Shown: positions 6,005 to 11,974 of the stretch, one piece after another | Position numbering within the stretch: the first letter of the stretch is position 1 | Layout: each line of letters starts with the position of its first letter | NCBI GenBank assembly: GCA_026392145.1 | Contig: JAPLCS010000156.1 | Coordinates: 1 to 11,974, forward strand | From: Fimbriimonadales bacterium | GTDB lineage: Bacteria; Armatimonadota; Fimbriimonadia; Fimbriimonadales; Fimbriimonadaceae | Direction of reading: 5' to 3' | Length of the DNA stretch: 11,974 bases | Notes under the pieces: generated by a model | Databases searched by the model: none | The model's input: the letters and a program-made list of their open reading frames with translations, nothing else | What the model was told of the DNA's origin: nothing | Position numbers and translations under genes: made by a program

Positions 6005-6897
6005 AAACCCTTGCTCGTTCTACCCGTTCTCTTTTTTTGAGTTTGTCGACTGGACCGTTCATCTTTACCAACCGCTAATGATTGCATTGCGGACTTTCGA
6101 CCTGGTTCCTTCAATTTGGCAACGTCCACCAAGAACTGACGAATCGCTTCTTGATTTCCATTCTCCAGATGATCCTTGAGTTCCAGCAGCCGCTGAGCAA
6201 AGTCACCCACGATTGCACTCAACTCTTCGTGATTGGCAGTCAAGATTTGAGACCATAGTTGCGGGTCCACCCCAGCCACTCGAGTCAAGTCACTCCACGA
6301 CCCCGCTCCAACATTAGGGTACTGATGTCCAGACTCAAATAACAATCCTGCAAGCAAATGCGGCAAGTGACTCTTAAAACCAACTGCTCGATCGTGTTCA
6401 GCAGAATCAATCAGCAGAATCAATTAGCACCACACTCGCCTCAAGTTTGCCGACTAAATCCGATACCCGTTGTAAAGCAACGGGGTTCGTTAAGCGTGTC
6501 GGGCACAGAATCCACTTTGCACCCCGAAACATCCATGAAGACGCAAACTCAGGACCACCTTTTTCGTGCCCCGCCATGGGGTGACCTGGAACAAAAAAAG
6601 GTTTATCGAGTGACCACTTGGCAATCTGTGACTTAACCGAACTACAGTCCGTAATCACAGTCTCCTCCTGACGATGTCTAACAATCCCCTCCGAAACTAG
6701 AATTACATCCGCTGGAGGAACACAAACAAACACCACATCAGCCCCGGCACACTAAATCGTTTTTTCGCCACTTGCAAGTTGTGATCAGAGATATCCCATC
6801 CAACTACTTCAAGGTCAGACATAGACGAGCCAAGGGACTTTAACCCCATGCCTATTGATCCGCCGATCAGCCCTGTTCCAACTATTCCAACCTTCAA
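6001..6897 (-). pseudogene. tyrA: prephenate dehydrogenase, broken by two frame changes
   Basis: TyrA oxidises prephenate to 4-hydroxyphenylpyruvate with NAD(P)+ for tyrosine synthesis. The gene is readable only in three pieces. 6897 to about 6740 (TTG start) holds the dinucleotide motif GTGLIGGS and the acidic end VVGWD. About 6740 to 6410 in another frame holds ADVVFVCVPPADV, TDCSSVKS and HPMAGHEKGGPEFA. About 6423 to 6001, back in the first frame, holds EHDRAVGFKSHLPH and the helical C-terminus. The second change is exactly explained by the 13-bp duplication at 6398-6423. The first lies between about 6738 and 6755. There only some 17 residues separate GWD from ADVV, where relatives have about 29, which suggests a deletion of about 37 bases rather than a single lost base. 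The first frame meets TAA at 6703, so the two shifts do not rescue each other. No ACT domain is seen. Leads into aroA through ATGA. Confidence 0.88.
6398..6423. repeat. exact 13-bp tandem duplication inside tyrA
   Basis: TCAGCAGAATCAA occurs twice in direct succession, 6398-6410 and 6411-6423. In the protein, the minus-strand phrase LIDSA is therefore read twice, in two frames (LIDSAD* then LIDSAEHDR). Deleting one copy restores VVLIDSAEHDRAVGFK, which is what the family predicts. The length is not a multiple of three, so this alone inactivates the gene. Confidence 0.95.
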
Positions 6898-6984
6898 TTT
6901 GAATCTCAGAGGTTACATGACAAACGGAGCAGATTGTTGAAGTTGCATCTTTCTGCACGTCGATTGCGTAACAGATTTCAGACG

Positions 6985-7188
6985 ATGAATAACAACGGCA
7001 TAACCATCTGGAAAATTGTAGGGATTCTCATTGCCCTCTACCTGGGATATCATGCAGTCGTTTGGGCAACTGCTCTGATTCTCAAGATAGCGATTCCAAT
7101 TCTGTTAGTTGGCGGAATTGTTTACTTGGTATATCGAACCAGCGGAGGCAGAGCCTTAACTGGTTCCGATCGGCGACGCCTTCCTTAA
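6985..7188 (+). CDS. small membrane protein, unrecognised
   Basis: A 67-residue protein from ATG 6985, starting MNNNGITIWKIVGILIALY. About residues 8-53 are strongly hydrophobic and could be two closely packed membrane helices split near VVWATALI. The C-terminus is short, basic and polar, ending GSDRRRLP. No enzyme motif is visible. An in-frame TTG at 6934 with GGAG four bases upstream would add 17 residues. The ATG has only a weak ribosome site, so the start is uncertain. It diverges from tyrA and converges on pdxS. Without a recognised family the function is unknown, but the amino-acid profile is that of a genuine small inner-membrane protein. Confidence 0.6.
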   Translation: MNNNGITIWKIVGILIALYLGYHAVVWATALILKIAIPILLVGGIVYLVYRTSGGRALTGSDRRRLP

Positions 7189-7218
7189 AAAGCACAAGAG
7201 TCAAAGAAGATAGAGAAC

Positions 7219-7247
7219 AAAAAAGCCACGCTGTTCACACGTGGCTT
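7219..7247 (-). terminator. intrinsic terminator of pdxS
   Basis: On the minus strand AAGCCACG, a nine-base loop and CGTGGCTT form an 8-bp perfect stem followed by TTTT (six T counting the stem end) and GTTC. It starts 35 bases after the pdxS stop. On the plus strand the tail ATTAGTAATAATT is A/T-rich, so weak bidirectional action for the small membrane gene is possible. Confidence 0.88.
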
Positions 7248-7281
7248 ATTAGTAATAATTGTCGGCGGTGCTAAACGAGCC

Positions 7282-8163
7282 CTACCAACCGCGCTTTGCC
7301 AACTGCTCGGCATCTGGGAGGCTATCGCAATTGATACCTACCATGGGCTCTCCGAGGTTCCTGCTAATTTCTGCCAGTTTCTTGGCATCCTTATAAAACA
7401 GTACCGATTCCACAATAGCTTTAGCCCGCTTGCCTGGGTTACCACTCTTAAAGATTCCCGACCCGACAAACACCGTTTCTGCCCCAAGTTTCATCATCAA
7501 CGCTGCATCCGCTGGCGTGGCAATTCCACCCGCAGAAAAGTTGGGGACGGGCAGTTTGCCCAACGCCTTCACTTCTCGTATCAATTCAAGCGGGGCTTGA
7601 TGCTCTTTTGCCAATACATACAATTCGTCTTCTCTCGCGTGCTGTACCACCCGAATCTCGCTCATGATGGTTCTCATATGCCGCACCGCTTCAACGACGT
7701 CACCCGTACCAGCTTCGCCCTTGGTGCGTATCATGGCCGCCCCTTCTGCACAACGTCGCAATGCTTCTCCTAGATTCCGTGCACCGCACACAAACGGAAC
7801 TGTGAACGCGTGCTTATCGATGTGATTAGCATGATCAGCGGGAGTGAGAACTTCGCTTTCGTCGATAAAATCAACTTCAAGCGCTTCAAGAATTTCGGCT
7901 TCAACAAAATGGCCAATGCGAGCCTTTGCCATCACAGGAATCGAAACGGCTTCTTGAATTCCAATGATGAGTTCGGGGTCACTCATCCGAGCAACTCCTC
8001 CATCACGTCGAATATCAGCCGGAACTCGTTCCAATGCCATGACCGCTACGGCACCAGCGTCCTCGGCAATTCTGGCTTGTTCGGCATTAACTACGTCCAT
8101 AATGACGCCACCCTTCAACATCTCTGCCAGACCGACCTTTTCTCTCCACGTCTTTGAGCTCAT
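7282..8163 (-). CDS. pdxS: pyridoxal 5'-phosphate synthase, lyase subunit PdxS
   Basis: Forms PLP from ribose 5-phosphate, glyceraldehyde 3-phosphate and ammonia in the DXP-independent route; a TIM-barrel dodecamer. From ATG 8163 the protein has 293 residues, the normal length. An open frame runs 54 codons further upstream but that part is not family-like. Motifs: [15 protein letters not shown] with Asp23, [17 protein letters not shown] at 44-60, VMAKARIGH with Lys80 (the residue that binds the pentose), [10 protein letters not shown] at 101-110, RTKGEAGTG with Lys148 (the second lysine), and [20 protein letters not shown] plus GSGIFKS at the phosphate site. No pdxT (glutaminase subunit) lies next to it in this window; it may be elsewhere or replaced by free ammonia. 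The ribosome site is weak. It has its own terminator. Confidence 0.97.
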   Translation of the reverse strand: MSSKTWREKVGLAEMLKGGVIMDVVNAEQARIAEDAGAVAVMALERVPADIRRDGGVARMSDPELIIGIQEAVSIPVMAKARIGHFVEAEILEALEVDFIDESEVLTPADHANHIDKHAFTVPFVCGARNLGEALRRCAEGAAMIRTKGEAGTGDVVEAVRHMRTIMSEIRVVQHAREDELYVLAKEHQAPLELIREVKALGKLPVPNFSAGGIATPADAALMMKLGAETVFVGSGIFKSGNPGKRAKAIVESVLFYKDAKKLAEISRNLGEPMVGINCDSLPDAEQLAKRGW

Positions 8164-8263
8164 GCTCTCTAGGATACCAGTTGAACCTAAACCAAGGCGG
8201 AACCTTACCGATGAACCGTCGCATGATTGTAGACTATTAGGTAGATTCCGAACTCTTCCCACC
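8164..8263. promoter_or_regulatory. divergent intergenic region, pdxS / methyltransferase
   Basis: These 100 bases separate two divergent start codons, so promoters for both should be here. I cannot identify convincing -35/-10 pairs. The plus-strand segment TGTAGACTATTAGG is the most AT-rich part. Neither gene has a strong Shine-Dalgarno sequence, so short leaders or leaderless messages are possible. Confidence 0.4.
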
Positions 8264-9247
8264 ATGGCAAAATTCTCAAACGAGCAGACCCTACGATTCG
8301 ATCGTGAATCCATGGAACAAGCCACTCATTCTGCCATTGCCTCCTACCACGCTTCGAAGTACCCAACCGGAGTCACCGTAGTCGATGGAACAGCCGGATT
8401 AGGTGGTGATGCAATGGCACTGGTACAGCGTGGCCCAGTCATCGCAATTGAGAACGACCCCTCGCGAATTGAATTTGCCAAACATAATCTTTCTCCCCGG
8501 GGAGTCGAAGTTCTACAAGTTGATGTGGCGGAGTACCTTGCAAACCATCAACCAGACTATGTGTGGCTTGACCCTGCCAGACGTACACCAACTGGCAAAC
8601 GCATCACCAAACTTGCCGACTACCTTCCGAGCCCACTAACGCTGTGGAAGTACCTTGAATCGTGCACCTTAGCAGGTATTAAGTGCTCTCCCATGACCTC
8701 CGACGACGAACTCCTGATAGTCGGCGAACGTCTTGAATTCGTTTCATTTGAACGAGAGTGCCGAGAGGCAGTGGTTTGGCATAGTTCCAACCCTTCAACC
8801 GTTGAACCTGGCACATTTGCCGTCATGCTCAAAGAAGGGTTAGAACCCCTCATACTCGAACAAGAAGAAACAGAAGGGTACTCACCCATGCCTGGCAAGT
8901 ACCTTTACGACTGCGACCCAGCTGCCATTAGAGCTCATGCGCTAGGCTCATTCGGACTTGATGCGCTCGGGGACTCACCTGGATACCTCACAGGTGACGA
9001 AGTCATTGACTCACCATGGCTCCGAAGGTACGATGTCCTGTATGCGGGCCCTGGCGATATCAAGAAGACAAAAGTCTTTTTACGCCAACATGGACTGAGA
9101 GTGTTTGAGGTGAAACAACGTGGCGCAGGCGTTGATCCCCAACTCCTCCTCCGCGCCCTCAAAACCGAAGGCACCCCCTGCTCCCTAGTGGCATGGAAGG
9201 TAGGCAAAAGCGTACGGTATGCACTAGCTAGCCTGATTGATGGCTAG
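8264..9247 (+). CDS. class I SAM-dependent methyltransferase with THUMP-like C-terminus
   Basis: A 327-residue protein from ATG 8264. The open frame extends 100 codons upstream, but that part is antisense to pdxS and not protein-like. Motif I is [15 protein letters not shown] (39-53). The acidic end of strand 2 is AIENDP with Glu63. Motif IV is WLDPARR (101-107), the variant of the usual DPPY seen in the THUMP-like methyltransferase group. The C-terminal part (about 270-327) has [20 protein letters not shown] and [12 protein letters not shown], typical of that group's THUMP-like domain. RNA methylation, tRNA or rRNA, is the likely role, but the substrate is not known to me. It overlaps the convergent wzy-like gene by 24 bases at the 3' end. 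The product is probably cytosolic. Confidence 0.85.
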   Translation: MAKFSNEQTLRFDRESMEQATHSAIASYHASKYPTGVTVVDGTAGLGGDAMALVQRGPVIAIENDPSRIEFAKHNLSPRGVEVLQVDVAEYLANHQPDYVWLDPARRTPTGKRITKLADYLPSPLTLWKYLESCTLAGIKCSPMTSDDELLIVGERLEFVSFERECREAVVWHSSNPSTVEPGTFAVMLKEGLEPLILEQEETEGYSPMPGKYLYDCDPAAIRAHALGSFGLDALGDSPGYLTGDEVIDSPWLRRYDVLYAGPGDIKKTKVFLRQHGLRVFEVKQRGAGVDPQLLLRALKTEGTPCSLVAWKVGKSVRYALASLIDG

Positions 9248-9250
9248 TGC
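9221..9250. terminator. inverted repeat over two convergent gene ends
   Basis: GCACTAGC (9221-9228) and GCTAGTGC (9243-9250) are perfect inverse copies, 8 bp with a 14-base loop. An alternative inner stem CTAGCC/GGCTAG is possible. The element spans the stop codons of both the methyltransferase (plus, ends 9247) and the wzy-like gene (minus, ends 9224). Plus-strand RNA would continue TTGCTTGCTTCTTCT, a loose U-rich tail. A shared bidirectional terminator is plausible, not proven. Confidence 0.45.
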
Positions 9251-10573
9251 TTGCTTGCTTCTTCTGCTATCAACCGCAGTGGGAATAAGTAACCATGCGA
9301 GAAAAATCGCATAAGTGTAAGTATCCGTAAATGTGCCCGAGCCAAGAGAGAACAGAATAATGATTAGCATCCCAATATTTGAAACCTTCACGTCTTCGAA
9401 TCTACTCTTAAAAGTTTGGATAATTATTCGGTAAAAAAGAACAAGCAAGGTTAATAATCCAAAAATTCCGTACTCAACAAGTATTTGGAAAAACGAATTG
9501 TGCACACTATTTAGATCAGAAGAATAGCGCTGAGGAAGCCAACTACTTGATGTGACGCCTTGTCCAAATATCTGGTAAAAGAGGTCGGCATTTTCAAATG
9601 ATTTGATGCATAGAGCCCATAGCGGAGCCCGATCATTAAGGTTCTTGACATCAGCATCGCCAAAACGATCAAAAATCATATTCGTCCCGGGCAATAAAGA
9701 AAGCATAAAAACAGCTAATCCAATAAATAGAGCACCCACTACCATTTTCTTGAAATCCACCTTAAAGTAGGCAACAAGAGTAAAAACAGACGCCAAAATC
9801 ACAGCAACAAAGATTGATCTTGAGGCCAGTAGCAGCAGTGCGTACATACAGAGAATGCTAGACACCAAAATACACAACTTAAATATGACAGGCAACTTTA
9901 ATTCTTTAGTAAGCAAGAACCAGTAACCGGCAATGACTCCACCTGCGATTATTGCGCTTTGATGGTTTTCGTTGGTATCAATAGTCCCAAAAGAGCCAGC
10001 CCTGCTCGAAAAACCAATAGAAAATCCAATAGTTATTGCAACTACAGACAAAACAATACTTGTGACCCACATGCTTAGTGCTAACCATTTCCTATCTCCA
10101 GGTCCAGAGATCTGCATACAGACTAAAATAGGTAATGCTAATGAAATCATGCGAACTTTTAAAAAATCAGCCCCAAATACATCGCTCCATAACAAGCTTA
10201 TACAAGCTTGCACAAATAGCATGATGACTGGAGCAAGCGTACTCCAAGGTATAGATTCTCTCTCCGCAATAATCCGATAAGCCGAATTAAAGAGGAACAA
10301 TGCATAAAAGGGAATCAAAACTCCTGCTGCCGAGCCTACAATGGTCGAAAAGATACTGTAAAAGCAATGAAATATCACCGCTAATAAAATCGGTAGTTTG
10401 AGAACTAGTCTCATGCCGATTACAGCAGCAATCGCTATCCCAATCAGCTGAACATAGCTATCACTTTTCAGAAGAATAGAAAATAGTGCAATAACAACAA
10501 TGAGTAAAAATGGAAGCCAGTTACCCCGGATTTCATGGATACCTTTTTTCACTCCATGACCACTAATATCCAT
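9224..10573 (-). CDS. Wzy/WaaL-like O-antigen polymerase or ligase
   Basis: A polytopic membrane protein of 449 residues with about ten to twelve hydrophobic segments (first near 20-36, last near 400-432). It fits the O-antigen ligase/polymerase superfamily (Wzy_C). Supporting marks are a periplasmic-loop-like stretch at about 296-358 holding DRAPLW (Arg315) and SVHNSFFQILVEYGIFG (His358), the Arg/His pattern expected of this fold, and LASRS with Arg252 between helices. It would join or transfer lipid-linked glycans on the outer side of the inner membrane. It lies 12 bases after the wzz-like gene and is probably cotranscribed with it; the AGGA of its ribosome site overlaps that gene's TAG stop. 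Polymerase and ligase cannot be told apart by sequence alone; a Wzz-like neighbour favours polymerase. This strand is AT-richer than the housekeeping genes, as is usual for such loci. Confidence 0.85.
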   Translation of the reverse strand: MDISGHGVKKGIHEIRGNWLPFLLIVVIALFSILLKSDSYVQLIGIAIAAVIGMRLVLKLPILLAVIFHCFYSIFSTIVGSAAGVLIPFYALFLFNSAYRIIAERESIPWSTLAPVIMLFVQACISLLWSDVFGADFLKVRMISLALPILVCMQISGPGDRKWLALSMWVTSIVLSVVAITIGFSIGFSSRAGSFGTIDTNENHQSAIIAGGVIAGYWFLLTKELKLPVIFKLCILVSSILCMYALLLLASRSIFVAVILASVFTLVAYFKVDFKKMVVGALFIGLAVFMLSLLPGTNMIFDRFGDADVKNLNDRAPLWALCIKSFENADLFYQIFGQGVTSSSWLPQRYSSDLNSVHNSFFQILVEYGIFGLLTLLVLFYRIIIQTFKSRFEDVKVSNIGMLIIILFSLGSGTFTDTYTYAIFLAWLLIPTAVDSRRSKQALAINQAS

Positions 10574-10585
10574 TCCAGACAGTTC

Positions 10586-11764
10586 CTACTTTAACTTTTT
10601 CTTAAAAGGGTTAAATCTCGCCATTAATACAAAATATAAACTGGTAATAATGACACCCAATGCTGCAAATGTCGCAGGTGTTCTGAGCATTCTTTTATTC
10701 ACAGGCTCATCTTCAACAAACGGCTTGTCTAGTACAGTAAAACCTATCCTTTCAACATCTGTTGCCGCCTCTGCTTCAAAAATAGGCATCATGCCGACTA
10801 AAATCGATCGCTGTGCCTCCAACTCGCTTAGTTTCGGGTCAATTTCCGAGTTGACAGATTTTAGATAAGCCTTGGTTTCATTCGCAAGCTGATTCTGTGT
10901 AACTTCAATTTGCTTTCTTAAAGCAACTACTGATGGTGCTTGCGGTCCCTTAGAGATCTCCTCTATTCGGAGCGAGTATTGCAATTCAACTAGTCGATCT
11001 CTCCACTTGTTCGCCGGACTGAAAGAAGGTATTTCAGCAGCTTGTGGCGAAGACACTTCAGCCACCTTTGCTTTGTAATCTGCAATCTGCCTTTCAACCC
11101 TTGTGAGCTCTTGTCGCTTCGTTCGGAGTATGTCTTGAAATTGTGCCACCGACCTAAGGTCATTCGGATCAACATAAACTTTCGAATTCTTTTGAGCCTC
11201 AACGTACTGAGCTTCAAGCTTTAACAGCGCATCAGTCTTTTCTGCAACGGTCGATTTGAGAGTAGTCGCTTGGCGACTAGCAAATGACACCGTAGAAGTG
11301 TTGTTAAGCTCCTGAGTAGCCGTTAGAACAGTTGAAAGAGCCTTCACTGCCAATTTTGGGTCAGTGTGGGTGAATTCCAGCTCAATACGGTTACCTTTAG
11401 GGAAAATAGCAACTTTTAACCTTTGCTCAGCGACCTTTTTGCTCACCTTGACTGAAGAAGCAACCTTGTTTCTCACGTATTGACTGGTGATGGCACCGTT
11501 GAGGATGTCTACCTGAGAGGGCCCCATAAGCATCCCAGGGATTACCGTAGGATCTGCTTTTTTTGGCAAGGGAATCAAAATTGAACACTTTGCATTCCAG
11601 ACTGGCGCTGAAATCAGCGTATAAACTGCACCCAAACCTGCAGCCAACACTCCAGCTGCTGCAATGATTCTCCATCGGGGCAGCAAAATTTCTAAGAGTT
11701 CAGATGCTGATCCCGAGAATGAATCCAACTTCTTTATTTCCTGGACATTAGTTTCGTCTGTCAC
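10586..11764 (-). CDS. Wzz-like polysaccharide co-polymerase (chain-length determinant)
   Basis: A 392-residue inner-membrane protein with the PCP layout: a cytosolic N-terminus of about 30 residues, a first membrane helix at about 33-52, a large periplasmic part with long coiled-coil-prone stretches (about 163-230 and 255-325), a Pro-containing segment VLDKPFVEDEPVNK at 344-357, a second helix at about 364-382 and a short basic tail KKKLK. The N-terminal periplasmic part (about 53-150) fits the Wzz domain. There is no C-terminal tyrosine-kinase domain, so this is not a Wzc-type fusion. The start is GTG at 11762-11764 with AGAAGG seven bases upstream; no other start fits, as TAA lies nine codons before. 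It would set chain length for the Wzy-like protein encoded next. Confidence 0.88.
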   Translation of the reverse strand: MTDETNVQEIKKLDSFSGSASELLEILLPRWRIIAAAGVLAAGLGAVYTLISAPVWNAKCSILIPLPKKADPTVIPGMLMGPSQVDILNGAITSQYVRNKVASSVKVSKKVAEQRLKVAIFPKGNRIELEFTHTDPKLAVKALSTVLTATQELNNTSTVSFASRQATTLKSTVAEKTDALLKLEAQYVEAQKNSKVYVDPNDLRSVAQFQDILRTKRQELTRVERQIADYKAKVAEVSSPQAAEIPSFSPANKWRDRLVELQYSLRIEEISKGPQAPSVVALRKQIEVTQNQLANETKAYLKSVNSEIDPKLSELEAQRSILVGMMPIFEAEAATDVERIGFTVLDKPFVEDEPVNKRMLRTPATFAALGVIITSLYFVLMARFNPFKKKLK

Positions 11765-11803
11765 GCCTGAACCTTCTACCTGACCATGTTACCTGAACAC
11801 CTT
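11765..11803. repeat. three imperfect 13-bp direct repeats before the wzz-like start
   Basis: CCTGAAC, CCTGACC and CCTGAAC begin at 11766, 11779 and 11792, exactly 13 bases apart. The whole units are GCCTGAACCTTCT, ACCTGACCATGTT and ACCTGAACACCTT. The first unit contains the ribosome site (CCTTCT, AGAAGG on the coding strand). It might be a regulator-binding array or chance. Confidence 0.5.
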
Positions 11804-11843
11804 GAAATTGAACTTAAACTCTCAGAAAATCCTCAGGCAATGA

Positions 11844-11974
11844 TCATTTAGCCTCTTCTACTTCAATAACACTATTCGCAAAAACCTGACGATGAACTCC
11901 CCAAAACTCTCGAGATTGAGCCACCAACTCATATTCAGCCAGTATTTTGTTCCTTGCAACTTTTCCGCGGCTTG
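11844..11974 (-). CDS. partial gene at right edge, C-terminus only, in polysaccharide cluster
   Basis: The last 42 codons of a minus-strand frame, ending TGA at 11844-11846. Visible residues include SRGKVARNKILAEYEL and end IEVEEAK. The frame is open to the edge and the composition is typical of a soluble protein's terminal helices. Because it lies 79 bases upstream of the wzz-like gene on the same strand, it is probably part of the same polysaccharide operon. A glycosyltransferase would be a natural guess, but no catalytic motif falls inside the window, so the family is not known. Confidence 0.6.
   Translation of the reverse strand, partial: SRGKVARNKILAEYELVAQSREFWGVHRQVFANSVIEVEEAK

Noticed and set aside
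6001..6897. Programmed frameshifting in tyrA
   Set aside because: Two shifts would be needed, one of them across an exact 13-bp duplication, and no slippery heptamer with a downstream structure is evident; mutation explains it better.
7964..8263. 100-residue N-terminal extension of the methyltransferase
   Set aside because: It is antisense to pdxS. The motif-bearing protein starts naturally at ATG 8264.
8164..8325. 54-residue N-terminal extension of PdxS
   Set aside because: It is antisense to the methyltransferase start, is unlike any PdxS, and the ATG at 8163 gives the normal 293 residues.
1..11974. CRISPR, tRNA, rRNA, insertion sequence, phage or toxin-antitoxin genes
   Set aside because: No regularly spaced repeats, tRNA-like folds, transposase or integrase motifs, or paired small toxin-like genes were seen on either strand.

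Overview
The window reads as chromosomal DNA of a flagellated bacterium, most likely diderm, because it pairs flagellin genes with O-antigen/exopolysaccharide-type genes. Gene order and flagellin sequence would fit a poorly sampled phylum (an Armatimonadota/Fimbriimonadia-type organism is my guess). That is an inference; nothing here fixes the taxonomy. There are no tRNA or rRNA genes, CRISPR arrays, transposases, integrases or phage genes.

Left part (1-3900): a possible partial gene at the left edge, a roughly 370-base A/C-rich spacer, then two tandem flagellin genes on the minus strand. Both encode exactly 472 residues and are clearly recent paralogs. Each has its own strong Shine-Dalgarno sequence, a leader of about 150-170 bases with stem-loops, an upstream TACTAG/GTAC motif and its own intrinsic terminator, so they look like two separate transcription units.

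Middle part (4094-6897): a minus-strand operon in the order tyrA-aroA-cmk. tyrA and aroA overlap by ATGA, and aroA and cmk are 12 bases apart. AroA (shikimate pathway) and Cmk (CMP kinase) are intact. tyrA (prephenate dehydrogenase) is broken in two places: an exact 13-bp tandem duplication shifts the frame near its middle, and a second frame change with an apparent small deletion lies downstream of the NAD-binding motif.

Right part (6985-11974): a small plus-strand membrane protein; pdxS (PLP synthase subunit, minus) with a clear terminator; a divergent plus-strand SAM-dependent methyltransferase of the THUMP-like type; then a minus-strand polysaccharide cluster of a partial upstream gene, a Wzz-like chain-length/co-polymerase protein and a Wzy/WaaL-like membrane protein. 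The methyltransferase and wzy-like genes converge and overlap by 24 bases inside an inverted repeat.

I did not find a clearly new multi-gene system. The items most worth a second look are the doubly broken tyrA inside an otherwise intact operon, and the paired flagellin leaders and palindromes, which could be an undescribed regulatory RNA or operator arrangement.
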